Notes under the pieces: model-generated
Database searches by the model: none
Seen by the model: only the letters and a program-made list of their open reading frames with translations
Told to the model about the DNA's origin: nothing
From: Desulfoluna butyratoxydans
GTDB lineage: Bacteria > Desulfobacterota > Desulfobacteria > Desulfobacterales > Desulfolunaceae
DNA length: 64,000 nucleotides
Direction of reading: 5' to 3'
Assembly (NCBI RefSeq): GCF_900699765.1
Contig: NZ_CAADHO010000001.1
Location: forward strand, 620,001 to 684,000
Program-made: the position numbers and the translations under genes
Shown: positions 46,654 to 56,656 of the stretch, piece after piece
How positions within the stretch are numbered: the first letter of the stretch is position 1
Layout of the letters: every line of letters starts with the position of its first letter

Positions 46654-46926
46654 CTAATGTCCATCGCATTCACCATTGTCAAAAAAGCTCATCAAAACAT
46701 CCCAACCAACCTCATACGGATCATCTAAAAGCTGAAAAGCACGCTGAATACCATTATTCAAAGAAACACACTCTTCATCACTAAAAGAACGTTCGCCAGT
46801 ATCACTTTTTACATACTCAGAGGCAGGTGTATCAAAATGAAACCCTGGACCGATTAGTTTGATAGTTTTCTTGATCCATCTTTCGACATCTTGAACGGTA
46901 GCGTTTGGATGCAAATCAAATCTCAT
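46654..46926 (-). CDS. Small unknown acidic protein
   Basis: A 90-residue protein (ATG 46926, GGGGGGAT just before; a GTG at 46968 would extend it by 14 residues). The sequence MRFDLHPNATVQDVERWIKK, then GPGFHFDTPASEYV, is acidic and mixed alpha/beta with no known motif. Low GC ties it to the island. It could be an immunity or accessory protein, but nothing visible shows it. 128 bases to the HNH gene on the same strand. Confidence 0.6.
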   Translation of the reverse strand: MRFDLHPNATVQDVERWIKKTIKLIGPGFHFDTPASEYVKSDTGERSFSDEECVSLNNGIQRAFQLLDDPYEVGWDVLMSFFDNGECDGH

Positions 46927-47585
46927 ATCCCCCCCTGAGTTAATATCATCAGATAAATTAAATGGCACGTCCGCCCGAACTGCCTATTTGCACATTTAAC
47001 ATCCAAAAGGTAAGATTTTACATAACACCTCAAACTTCAATAATTTTAAGTTACGCTTTCCCCAATCGATACAATCACCAAACTATCTTAGCATAATAAA
47101 TACAGTACAGACACATATCAAGTCATAAACGCCTCAATTCTTAAAGATCTAAATGACCAATTTCGTTACCGCTAAAGAAACCCCAACAAACTAATATAAT
47201 GAATTTATCCAACCGCCTTGACCTTTATCCTCAAGAGGACTATTAATTCTTACACTTAATTGGGTATTAATCATAGATATTTAAATTCATGAAAAGCGAT
47301 ATAGCAACATTGATATGATCAATTATCAAAACAGATAAAAACGGGTTGCATTGCGATATAAATTGACAACCAGCAAAGGATTTAATCAAAAGCGATTAAG
47401 AACTATTTCCTTAATAAGTTTAGTATGGGTCAACATCAGATCAGATGAAGATCCAACATGTTCAATTGAACAATTATGATTTGCCTGAGTTATTTGGTTC
47501 ACTAAGGGGCCGAAAGACTAAATTCATTTTATAGTAAAATTAAAAAACACTCTACTAAGCTTAAACTATAAACAGGTAACAATTC
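46927..47585. other. AT-rich promoter region of the mza operon
   Basis: About 660 bases without a gene and very AT-rich. TTGACA occurs at 47354-47359 without a good -10 partner; TATAGT near 47531 could be a -10 box just upstream of the first gene. I see no clear operator, no repeat and no RNA gene. Confidence 0.4.
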
Positions 47586-49109
47586 ATGCGCTCAGTCCAA
47601 ATTACCCATAGAAATGAAATCCCGATGCCACCTTTGCCTTCAGCATTGGTAGAATCCTTGCGAAACATCGGATATAGGATTGATAGTGCTCTTGCTGATA
47701 TTATTGATAACAGTATAACTGCTTCAGCTAAGAATATTACAGTTAGATTTTTATGGAACGATGGAGATCCATGGGTGGCTGTTATAGATGATGGCTGCGG
47801 TATGAACAGCGAAAGCCTTAAAGCTGCAATGCGCTTTGGATCCACCTCACCCTCTACCCAGCGTACAAGATGTGATCTTGGTCGATTCGGGCTCGGAATG
47901 AAAACAGCATCCATTTCGCAGTGTCAAGTTGTAACCGTCTGTTCTAAAAGTGCGGGCAATCTGTCTGCATGCGAATGGGATCTGAACCGAATATCGAGCA
48001 ATGACCCATCGGGGTGGCTTCTTGGTATTATTAATGAAGCAGCTATAAAAGAGGATCTTCAACTTTCATCAATAGTCGAAGAGCTTCTGGTAAATAAAAA
48101 CAGCGGAACAATAGTACTATGGAGAGGACTTGACAAAGCTTTAGCAGGTACTGAAAAAATAGATAGTGAACGAAAATTCAGTGAAATAATGGATAACGCA
48201 CGGTCTCATCTTGAATTGGTCTTTCACCGATTCCTCGCCCCCGACCCAGGTCACAAAATGATTCGAATCGACTTTAACCAATCTCCTCTCATTGCATTCA
48301 ATCCCTTTGGACCAGCCATTCCTGCCAGACAAGAGCTGCCTGTTGAGTCAATATGCATTAACAGCGAACTCATTAACATCCAGCCGTTTGTCCTTCCACA
48401 TCGAAACAAGGTAAGCCGTGAGGATTATGACCGGTATGCTGGTGAAGGAGGGTACCTCCAAAATCAAGGTTTCTACGTATACAGAAACCGACGGCTTATT
48501 GTAAAGTCAACTTGGTTCAGACTCATCAAAAAAGATGAATTAAACAAATTAATAAGAGTAAAAATTGACATTCCAAACACTCTTGATCACATATGGGGAA
48601 TAAATGTCAACAAATCTCAGGTTACCCCCCCGGAAGTCGTAAGGAAGCAGCTAAAAAGTATCATCAATCGGATTTCCGGTCGCGGAAAAAATGTTTTCAA
48701 ACGGAAAGCGGCTCAACTTCGGCCTAAAGGAAAAATAGTTGTCTGGAACAGAGAGATTAAAAATGGCAAAATAAAATACTCTATCAATTCTAATCACCCT
48801 CTACTATCAGATATTCTGAACAAAATACCCCCTGAATTTCGAGTTAAAATTGAAAACTCTTATCGCATGATTGCCGAAAGCTTCCCTCATGACATTCATT
48901 ATAATGATGCAGCAAACGATGAGGTCGATTTCTATCAAGAGAATGACCCGAAAGCGACAATACACCTTTGCACAGAAATGATTGCTGCGATGAAGTCCTG
49001 CGGTATCATAGGGGACGAGCTGAGAAAAAAATTAATCGAAACGGAAATACCCGGAGCGACAGAACAACTAATTGACAAACTCATTCGACCAGAGGACAGA
49101 TTATGTTAG
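47586..49109 (+). CDS. mzaA: MutL/MORC-like GHKL ATPase (mza system component)
   Basis: A 507-residue ATPase. The GHKL fold is in the first 200 residues: SALADIIDNSITASAKNI (about 35-52, N-box with Asp and Asn), IDDGCGMNSESL (about 66-77, G1) and GRFGLGMKTASIS (about 99-111, G2), as in MORC and MutL. The rest is an S5-like transducer plus a C-terminal region. Such ATPases are linked to Z1, DUF4420 and AIPR proteins in restriction-like defence operons. AATTC ATG at 47586 has a poor ribosome site. Low GC, in sharp contrast to surrounding DNA. The stop overlaps the next gene by 7 bases. Confidence 0.9.
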   Translation: MRSVQITHRNEIPMPPLPSALVESLRNIGYRIDSALADIIDNSITASAKNITVRFLWNDGDPWVAVIDDGCGMNSESLKAAMRFGSTSPSTQRTRCDLGRFGLGMKTASISQCQVVTVCSKSAGNLSACEWDLNRISSNDPSGWLLGIINEAAIKEDLQLSSIVEELLVNKNSGTIVLWRGLDKALAGTEKIDSERKFSEIMDNARSHLELVFHRFLAPDPGHKMIRIDFNQSPLIAFNPFGPAIPARQELPVESICINSELINIQPFVLPHRNKVSREDYDRYAGEGGYLQNQGFYVYRNRRLIVKSTWFRLIKKDELNKLIRVKIDIPNTLDHIWGINVNKSQVTPPEVVRKQLKSIINRISGRGKNVFKRKAAQLRPKGKIVVWNREIKNGKIKYSINSNHPLLSDILNKIPPEFRVKIENSYRMIAESFPHDIHYNDAANDEVDFYQENDPKATIHLCTEMIAAMKSCGIIGDELRKKLIETEIPGATEQLIDKLIRPEDRLC

Positions 49110-51775
49110 GAATTGACAAATTGATTGATGCTGTTGCACTCATTCTTGAAAAACACGACCCCCCAACAGATGAAGCCCTCTTCGAAATTACCAAAGCACA
49201 GGCAATGGTAATAAGCATGACTGATGGTGAAAATTTTAACGATAATATTATTACCCAGGCGGTGAGATCCCTTCAAGCAAGGTTTGTTCATAGAATGCCT
49301 ATGGGTGCACTTTTCGAGTCAGAAGAATACAGGCCTTGGTTAGCTGAAAGACAAGGTGACATTGACTGGTATTATTGGGAAAGATACAGAAAACACCTTT
49401 CTGTTACGAAAGGTTTCTCACCACGTGTTGTAAGAACTCTTGACACGACAACGGACAATATCTTAGACCGCCTTGAGGACCCACACAAGAAAGGAGAATG
49501 GGCAAAACGAGGAATGGTCGTCGGACATGTTCAGTCGGGGAAAACAGCAAACTATACTGGCTTAGTATGCAAGGCTGCCGATGCCGGATATCAAGTAATA
49601 ATAGTACTCGCTGGCCTTCTGAATTCCTTGCGCAACCAGACTCAAGAACGCCTCGATTCCGACTTCATGGGATGGTGTACAAGAGTGAAAGACCTTGTAG
49701 GTGTTTCAAGGTTTGGAACCGGAAGGCGCCCCGTATGTTTCACCTCAAGCGTTGAAGACTTCAAAAAAGCAACCGCAAACAGCACAGCCATGAATTTAGA
49801 TGCCCTGAATGAGCCTGTATTGTTCGTTTTAAAAAAGAACAAATCAACTTTAGAAAATCTTTATGGCTGGCTTTCTGAACACAACAAGCATAACCTTCGT
49901 GAATTTTCGATGCTCATGATTGACGACGAAGCTGATCATGCATCTGTAAACACAAACAAAGAGGACAAAAAACCAACAACCATAAATAAAGCCATCAGAG
50001 ATCTATTATCGTTATTCAGCCGTAGCTCATTTGTTGGGTACACTGCCACTCCTTTCGCAAACATATTTATTGATCCAGATAACGACCATGAAATGGAAAA
50101 TGGAGAAAACTACAAAGACCTTTTTCCCAGAGACTTCATCCTTAGCTTAGAGCCGCCGGACAACTACATAGGCCCTCACCGTATCTTCGTCGACGACGCA
50201 GATATAGACTGCATAAGATCCATCAGCGATAATGAGGATCTTCTTCCAGCCAAACATAAAATTGACTTTATACCCGATATACTACCAAGTTCGCTAAAAA
50301 AAGCTGTAAATTGTTTTATACTTGCCCGTGCAATACGTTTGCTTAGAGGCCAGGAGCGTAAACACCATTCAATGATGATCAACGCCAGCCGTTTCACTGA
50401 TGTTCAAAACATCTTAAAAGGAATCGTTTCTGAACATGTCAAAGAAATACGGCACGCTGTTAAAAATTACGCTGCATTGAGTCCCGAACAAGCTGTTCTC
50501 AACAAAGTTCTAAAGAGCCTGTATGATACTTGGTATGAAGAATATAGAGACGCTGTTCCTGAATGGAATATAATCCAGACTTACTTAAAAAAAGCGATAA
50601 ATCCAATTGAAGTCATCAGCATAAACTCTGTTTCAAAGGATGTGTTAGATTACAGCCCTGACCAATATCCAAACGGACGTTCGCTTATTGCCATTGGTGG
50701 ATTAGGACTTTCTAGAGGGCTGACATTGGAAGGATTGATGGTCAGTTATTTTCTAAGAAACTCCATCATGTATGATACACTCATGCAAATGGGTAGGTGG
50801 TTTGGTTATCGAGATGGTTACGCAGATATCTGTAGGATATTCATGACCGACGAAGCTAAAGCTTGGTATGCTCACATTGCAGAATCTACGGAGGAACTAC
50901 GGAGCGACTTCTGGTCCATGGAGAAGGCCAAACTCACGCCATTAGAATTTGGCTTACGGGTCAGATCACACCCAACTGCATTGATAGTCACTGCGAGGAA
51001 TAAAATGCGATGCAGCAAGGACGTCCCAGTAAACATATCTCTTGAAGGCCGTCTGGCAGAAACTAGCGTTGTTTATGCTGATGATAAAATCATTCAGCAC
51101 AACCAAAAAGTTCTCGAAAAAACAATCCTTTCCGCAGAAAAATACACAGCAAGACAGCCAACTGACTTAGGTTTCTTATGGAGAAGTGTACCGTCCGACA
51201 TTGTCAAGTCTGCCATTGAAAACTATGAAAATCATCCAGAATGTATGCTGACGTATTCAGAGCCCTTGATCGGATACTTGGAAAAACTATCAACCGAAGG
51301 AATGGATACTTGCGATATATTGTTGCGCTCTGTAAAGAGTAAAGACTCTAAACCACATACTATCAATAACGAATTGATAATCAATACTCCGAAACGAACG
51401 GTTGCCGTTTTTAATAATTCTAAAATTGAATTCAGCAAGAGACGTGTTGCGTCAAAAGGTGACGAGAAAGTTGGAATCCCCTATGATGAAGTACTCAAAA
51501 TTCAGAGCGATTTTGCCGGCAAAAATGTTCCAGACCGTGAGTATAGAAAGTACAAGTGGGATCAAGGACATCCGCCACTATTCATGATCAACTTTATTGA
51601 AGCAACGGCAAAAGATAATAGTAAGAGCACCTTGGTACCCTGTTTTGGCTTGAGCCTCCCCGGCAACCCCGCTTCTGGTCGAAGACCCGAAAGAACCGTG
51701 CAGTACAGAGTCAACACTGTCTGGTGGAGAAAGAACTATCTTGTGGATCAAGAAGAAGAGGACGAAGAAGAATGA
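49103..51775 (+). CDS. mzaB: Z1 domain helicase-like protein (mza system component)
   Basis: An 890-residue SF2-like ATPase with a Z1 domain. GHVQSGKTANYTGL (about 140-153) is Walker A; LMIDDEADHASVN (about 272-284) is Walker B with DEAD-like Asp-Glu-Ala-Asp; GYTATPFANIF (about 313-323) is motif III-like. IAIGGLGLSRGLTLEGL and TLMQMGRWFGYRDGY (about 530-575) are the Z1 hallmarks including the arginine finger region. Predicted to move or unwind DNA for the nuclease partner. Starts inside the end of the ATPase gene and ends with an ATGA overlap to the next. Confidence 0.92.
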   Translation: MLGIDKLIDAVALILEKHDPPTDEALFEITKAQAMVISMTDGENFNDNIITQAVRSLQARFVHRMPMGALFESEEYRPWLAERQGDIDWYYWERYRKHLSVTKGFSPRVVRTLDTTTDNILDRLEDPHKKGEWAKRGMVVGHVQSGKTANYTGLVCKAADAGYQVIIVLAGLLNSLRNQTQERLDSDFMGWCTRVKDLVGVSRFGTGRRPVCFTSSVEDFKKATANSTAMNLDALNEPVLFVLKKNKSTLENLYGWLSEHNKHNLREFSMLMIDDEADHASVNTNKEDKKPTTINKAIRDLLSLFSRSSFVGYTATPFANIFIDPDNDHEMENGENYKDLFPRDFILSLEPPDNYIGPHRIFVDDADIDCIRSISDNEDLLPAKHKIDFIPDILPSSLKKAVNCFILARAIRLLRGQERKHHSMMINASRFTDVQNILKGIVSEHVKEIRHAVKNYAALSPEQAVLNKVLKSLYDTWYEEYRDAVPEWNIIQTYLKKAINPIEVISINSVSKDVLDYSPDQYPNGRSLIAIGGLGLSRGLTLEGLMVSYFLRNSIMYDTLMQMGRWFGYRDGYADICRIFMTDEAKAWYAHIAESTEELRSDFWSMEKAKLTPLEFGLRVRSHPTALIVTARNKMRCSKDVPVNISLEGRLAETSVVYADDKIIQHNQKVLEKTILSAEKYTARQPTDLGFLWRSVPSDIVKSAIENYENHPECMLTYSEPLIGYLEKLSTEGMDTCDILLRSVKSKDSKPHTINNELIINTPKRTVAVFNNSKIEFSKRRVASKGDEKVGIPYDEVLKIQSDFAGKNVPDREYRKYKWDQGHPPLFMINFIEATAKDNSKSTLVPCFGLSLPGNPASGRRPERTVQYRVNTVWWRKNYLVDQEEEDEEE

Positions 51776-52737
51776 AAAATCCTTGGCAAAATATTGACCA
51801 GCCCAATATCGACTTGAACGTCCGACTGGTTTCCGAATCACACCCTCTTTCACTTTACTGGGCGCGAGACAACCAAGGAAGATACCTCTTTGTTTACAAA
51901 ATAATGACGAATGATACTCCTGAAAAAAAATCATTGCCGAAGCTTACAGGAATATCAGTGGGGATTTCACGAGAGCAAAACCATGACAAACTTGTTCTGA
52001 GGCTCAATGATACATCAAACTGGGAAATTTTTTTTTCATTATGTACTGACCTAATCAGGGCCACATCAAGCCTTAACAACTTGAGTTATGCTGCAAACAT
52101 TTTCTTAAGACGGCTCATACGATGGCAAGAATTATTAAAAAAAAAGCGGCTTGGGTTGCTTTCGCCAGAGGCCATAAAAGGACTTATCGGAGAATTACTT
52201 TTCATAGAAAAATACGTTGCTCCAGTGTTTGGATGGAATGAAGCCATTATATCGTGGAAAGGGCCAGAAAATGCACCTCAAGACTTTACAGTTCATGAAA
52301 CAGCTATAGAAGTTAAGTGTCAGACGGGTGGGACTAAGCCAACAATCAAAATAACTTCCGCAGAGCAATTGACTCCACAATTACCTGAGGGTTATCTTGT
52401 CGTTTACACAATAGCAACAACTGAGAATGACGATATATCAGGTTTTTCTTTAAATGATTTGGTAATACGAATCAGAAAAAAAATCGAACAGTCCTCAGAG
52501 AGTGCCTACGAACGTTTTGAAGAATTACTATTTATGACTGGATACATATGGCGAGAGGAGTATGATGAGACCCTTTTCAAACAGATTGCAATTAAATGTT
52601 TTGAAATTAGAGATAATTTTCCCAGAATCTCTCTTTCATCAATACCACTCGGTGTCGAACATGTAACCTATTCTCTAAAATTGGAAGCCTGCAAACCATT
52701 TGAAGCAATACCTAACTGGTGGAGGGAACTTTTATGA
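51772..52737 (+). CDS. mzaC: DUF4420 PD-(D/E)XK nuclease-like protein (mza system component)
   Basis: A 321-residue protein. ATG 51772 overlaps the previous stop (ATGA); a frame from 51724 would run inside the Z1 gene. The core GLLSPEAIKGLIGELLFIE supplies an acidic helix, then ENAPQDFTVHETAIEVKCQT (about 157-176) is the D-x(n)-E-V-K motif of PD-(D/E)XK nucleases, as in DUF4420. It should be the DNA-cutting member. The spacing to neighbours and the AT-rich base use tie it to the operon. Confidence 0.88.
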   Translation: MKNPWQNIDQPNIDLNVRLVSESHPLSLYWARDNQGRYLFVYKIMTNDTPEKKSLPKLTGISVGISREQNHDKLVLRLNDTSNWEIFFSLCTDLIRATSSLNNLSYAANIFLRRLIRWQELLKKKRLGLLSPEAIKGLIGELLFIEKYVAPVFGWNEAIISWKGPENAPQDFTVHETAIEVKCQTGGTKPTIKITSAEQLTPQLPEGYLVVYTIATTENDDISGFSLNDLVIRIRKKIEQSSESAYERFEELLFMTGYIWREEYDETLFKQIAIKCFEIRDNFPRISLSSIPLGVEHVTYSLKLEACKPFEAIPNWWRELL

Positions 52738-54821
52738 CAGAAGAGGAGTTTTATGTAGATTTCACTCAAGATATCGTTGCACGCTCAGGAACAGAAGAAA
52801 ATTTCAAAAGATCAATTTACATAGAGTACATGTGTTCTTTTTTAGAAAATGAAGGATATATTAACGGATACGATATCACGGAACATAAAATATCAATAGG
52901 AAGAAATAGCCAAGCGGTTGATGCATGGTCCTTTGATGATGAGAGATCTTGCCTCACTTTAATCTTAGCCGATTATCGAGTATCAGATACTATAGAGTCT
53001 CTCACAAAAACCCACATAGCGAATGAGTTTAAAAGGTTAAGAAACTTTTTCAAAGCCGCTATAAATCCTTCTTTTTCGAAAACCATTGAAGAATCAAATC
53101 CAGTTACAGAGTTGGCTTGGCTGATAGGCAAGTCCAAAAATGAGACCGAAAAAATTCATCTAATACTAGTTTCTAACGCTAAGATAAGTTCTCAAGTTGA
53201 AGATCTTCCCAACGAAAATGCATGTGGTTATCCGACTACCTATGATGTCGTAGATTTCGAAAGATTATACAGAATCGAATCATCCGGCAAAGCCCGGGAA
53301 GAAATGGTATTAGAATTTGATCAGTTGGAGGGAGGAGGCCTTCCGTCACTTCCTGCATACACAGGCACAGAAGCACTTAAATCATATATCCTCATCATGT
53401 CAGGAAAAACACTTGCCGACCTTTATGATACCCATAAAGACCGCCTGTTAGAACAAAACGTACGGACCTTCCTTCAGTTCAGAGGCAAGATCAACAAAGG
53501 AATCAGAAACACCATTATCAACGAACCTCACATGTTTTTTTCTTATAACAACGGACTTTCAGCTACTGCGGAAGCCGTAGAAACCAATCACAATGGAAGC
53601 AGGGTTCTTAGAATAAAAAACTTTCAAATAGTCAATGGAGGCCAGACTACCGCATCAATTTTCACGGCACACAAAAAAGATAAAGCCGCCTTAGACAAAA
53701 TCTATGTTCAGATTAAGTTATCAGTTATTGATCCAGAACTTATCGAAGAAGTAGTACCAAAAATTTCAGAATACTCAAACACTCAAAATAAAGTCAATGC
53801 AGCCGATTTTTTCTCAAACCATCCTTTTCACTTGAGAATGGAAGAATTCTCAAGACGCCTTTGGGCCCCATCACAAGAAGGAAGCCTAAAACAAACACAC
53901 TGGTTTTATGAACGAGCCAGAGGTCAATTTGCCAACCAGCAAGCAAGACTCACAACACAAGAAAAGCGCAAATTTTTAGTGCAAAACCCTCGCAGACAAA
54001 TGATCACTAAAACTGACTTAGCTAAATTTCTGCTTTCTTTCGAAGAAGCACCACACGAAGTCAGCCTTGGTGCACAAAAAGCGTTTTCAGGGACCCCACG
54101 GACTACAGGCCTGGTAGGGAGAGTTGCATCCAAATGGGACAAAAATAATGGCCTTGATTTCAACGAAACATGGTTTAAAGAAGCTATTTCTAAGGCAATC
54201 TTTTTCAAAGAAGTTGACCGATTAGTATACAAAAGTGAATGGTATTCCGGTTATAAAGCAAACATAGTGACCTATACTCTTTCAAAATTTGCAAATATGG
54301 TCAGAAAATCTGGGCTCGAAATTGATTATTGTACAGTATGGGAAAAGCAATGTTTACCTTATCAAATAGTAAATCAGTTCAAAATAATAGCGAAAAAAGT
54401 TAATGAAATTTTGTGTTTTCCGCCAGTTGGTATGACATCAAACACAAGCGAATGGGCAAAAAAAGAATTTTGTTGGAGTGAGGTAAAAAAAATCGATATT
54501 GAGCTTAATGATGATGTAAGGCCATTACTTATTACTAAAGAAGCACAGATAGAAAAAGAGAGATCCGGAAAAAGTAATCAAGCAATAGAGGATACAATTC
54601 ATAATCAAACCTATGTTATTCAGAAAGGGACAGATTACTGGAAACAATTTCGAGAATGGAACAGGGCGAATAAAAAACTTAGCCCCAAAGAGTTGAGCAT
54701 CTTAAATATCGCCTGTTCGGTTCCCAGAAAAATCCCCTCGGAAAAGCAGGCATTAATTCTAATCAATGCAGAGAATCGAGCGCAAGAAGAGGGTTTCTTT
54801 TATTCTGGCAAAAAAAATTGA
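52734..54821 (+). CDS. mzaD: AIPR family protein (mza system component)
   Basis: A 695-residue protein with the AIPR domain: LLEQNVRTFLQFRGKINKGI and FFSYNNGLSATAEAV (about 240-285), then FQIVNGGQTTASIFTAHKK (about 304-322) and SEYSNTQNKVNAADFF (about 345-360). AIPR proteins were first linked to abortive infection phage resistance and often accompany restriction systems; biochemical role unclear. GGAGGG precedes ATG 52734, which overlaps the previous stop. This ends the four-gene overlap chain; 260 AT-rich bases follow before the methyltransferase. Confidence 0.92.
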   Translation: MTEEEFYVDFTQDIVARSGTEENFKRSIYIEYMCSFLENEGYINGYDITEHKISIGRNSQAVDAWSFDDERSCLTLILADYRVSDTIESLTKTHIANEFKRLRNFFKAAINPSFSKTIEESNPVTELAWLIGKSKNETEKIHLILVSNAKISSQVEDLPNENACGYPTTYDVVDFERLYRIESSGKAREEMVLEFDQLEGGGLPSLPAYTGTEALKSYILIMSGKTLADLYDTHKDRLLEQNVRTFLQFRGKINKGIRNTIINEPHMFFSYNNGLSATAEAVETNHNGSRVLRIKNFQIVNGGQTTASIFTAHKKDKAALDKIYVQIKLSVIDPELIEEVVPKISEYSNTQNKVNAADFFSNHPFHLRMEEFSRRLWAPSQEGSLKQTHWFYERARGQFANQQARLTTQEKRKFLVQNPRRQMITKTDLAKFLLSFEEAPHEVSLGAQKAFSGTPRTTGLVGRVASKWDKNNGLDFNETWFKEAISKAIFFKEVDRLVYKSEWYSGYKANIVTYTLSKFANMVRKSGLEIDYCTVWEKQCLPYQIVNQFKIIAKKVNEILCFPPVGMTSNTSEWAKKEFCWSEVKKIDIELNDDVRPLLITKEAQIEKERSGKSNQAIEDTIHNQTYVIQKGTDYWKQFREWNRANKKLSPKELSILNIACSVPRKIPSEKQALILINAENRAQEEGFFYSGKKN

Positions 54822-55005
54822 TCATATCGAGTTTGAATTTTCACCTAAGCATATAATGACATGATTGGCTTTAGCACTTAAAAATATAGATTTAAGTGTC
54901 ATATTTAAAAAATACTCTGCCGTGTGTATCTATAATTAGGTTCATGTTTGGCACTTTCATTCAACCCCTTATTTTCATGATAAAAAGCCAGCAAAAAAAG
55001 ATTGA

Positions 55006-55035
55006 TTGACATTACCGTGCTTAATCATCTATTTT
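55006..55035 (+). promoter_or_regulatory. Putative promoter of methyltransferase/vsr pair
   Basis: TTGACA (55006-55011), 18-bp spacer, TATTTT (55030-55035), about 50 bases upstream of the methyltransferase start. This suggests that the pair is transcribed separately from the four mza genes. Confidence 0.4.
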
Positions 55036-55081
55036 ACCACGCTGCTAACCGTTTTTTAATGATGTCAACAACACTATAAAA

Positions 55082-56656
55082 ATGCGTAACATATTCATGT
55101 CCATACCAATTATTGATATTTTTGCAGGCCCTGGTGGTCTCGGTGAAGGATTCAGCCAACAGGGTTGGAAAGAAGGCAACCCCTTTTTCCGTATCTGCTT
55201 ATCTGTTGAAAAAAGTTATCCTGCATTCCGAACATTAAAACTACGCAGTTTTTTAAGACAGTTTAGGTACAATGATTTCCCTGATGAATATTACACATTT
55301 TTACAAAACAACGAAAATCCGGAAAAACTTTACACGCTTCCAAAGTACGAACAACAAAGTAGACGGGCTGAAGAAGAAACGTGGATGGAAACCCTCAGGC
55401 AAGACAAGTCATTCCACATTAAACTTGATGAGAAAATCACGAAAGCGTTACAGGGAAAGAAGTGCTGGGTTCTTATTGGCGGACCGCCATGCCAAGCGTA
55501 CTCTCTGGTTGGAAGATCCAGAAATAAAGGCATAAAAGGATATAGACCAGAATCTGACGAACGACATTTTTTATATCAGGAATATCTCAGAATTATCGAT
55601 GTTCACAGACCATCTGTGTTTGTAATGGAAAATGTTAAAGGGATTCTTTCTTCTAAAATAAACGGCAGTGCTATTTTTTCTAAAATTAGAAAAGATTTAA
55701 CCAACCCATCGAAAAACAACGACTGTAAGTATAGAATTTTTTCTCTTACAAAAAAGGCTAAAGAATTCGACAAAGATGGTAATCCTGTATTTTCAGACAC
55801 AGATTTCATCATTAAATCAGAAAAATACGGAATACCACAGTCACGGCACAGGGTAATTTTATTGGGGATACGCGAGGATTTATGCCCCAAAGGATATGTG
55901 CCGCCTACTCTTGTCGAACAAAATAAACTAAGTGTGTCCGATGTGCTAAACCTTCCGCCTTTGAGAAGTGGTATTTCACGGGGAAGTTATACTTCTAATG
56001 ATTGGGAAGAAGCTATACGCTCATTCCCATTGGCCGATAATATCGATACAATATCTGAGATAGCGGGCAAGGATGTTACTGAAACTATAAAACAAAAGTT
56101 GGATAATATCTCAACGCCCCCTAATGATATGGGTGGAAACTTTGTCAATTCGACAATGTATCGTGCTATGAATAAACAACTTCGGAACTGGTTTTTAGAC
56201 TATAAAATCAACGGGGTATTGAACCATTCATCAAGAACTCATATGAGAGCAGATCTGCACAGATACTTTTACGCTGCATGCTTTGCTGAAATAAATGAGC
56301 ATTCTCCCAGAATGCATGAATTTCCTGAGTTCTTAAAACCTAATCACAAAAATCATAATTCCGGTCATTTCAATGACAGGTTCAGAGTCCAACTTGCAGA
56401 TCAGCCGTCCTCAACCATCACTAGTCACATTGCAAAAGATGGGCACTACTATATTCACTATGAAGCTCGTCAATGCAGAAGCCTAACAGTACGGGAAGCA
56501 GCAAGGCTTCAAACTTTTCCAGACAATTACTTCTTCTGCGGTAATAGAACAGAACAGTACGTACAGGTTGGAAATGCTGTCCCGCCACTTTTAGCTGCAA
56601 AAATTTCTTGTATTGTTAAAGAGGTATTGACTCAGGGAAAAAGCAACTTTGGTTGA
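55082..56656 (+). CDS. dcm: DNA (cytosine-5) methyltransferase
   Basis: A 524-residue C5 methyltransferase. PIIDIFAGPGGLGEGF (motif I, S-adenosylmethionine), LIGGPPCQAYSLVGRSRN (motif IV, catalytic Cys), SVFVMENVKGILS (motif VI), IPQSRHRVILLGI (motif VIII), LTVREAARLQTFPDNY (motif IX) and VQVGNAVPPLLAAKI (motif X) are all in order. A long insertion separates motifs I and IV. ATG 55082 or 55097 can start; neither has a ribosome site. In a defence operon it marks self DNA at an unknown sequence. The gene overlaps vsr by 8 bases. Confidence 0.95.
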   Translation: MRNIFMSIPIIDIFAGPGGLGEGFSQQGWKEGNPFFRICLSVEKSYPAFRTLKLRSFLRQFRYNDFPDEYYTFLQNNENPEKLYTLPKYEQQSRRAEEETWMETLRQDKSFHIKLDEKITKALQGKKCWVLIGGPPCQAYSLVGRSRNKGIKGYRPESDERHFLYQEYLRIIDVHRPSVFVMENVKGILSSKINGSAIFSKIRKDLTNPSKNNDCKYRIFSLTKKAKEFDKDGNPVFSDTDFIIKSEKYGIPQSRHRVILLGIREDLCPKGYVPPTLVEQNKLSVSDVLNLPPLRSGISRGSYTSNDWEEAIRSFPLADNIDTISEIAGKDVTETIKQKLDNISTPPNDMGGNFVNSTMYRAMNKQLRNWFLDYKINGVLNHSSRTHMRADLHRYFYAACFAEINEHSPRMHEFPEFLKPNHKNHNSGHFNDRFRVQLADQPSSTITSHIAKDGHYYIHYEARQCRSLTVREAARLQTFPDNYFFCGNRTEQYVQVGNAVPPLLAAKISCIVKEVLTQGKSNFG

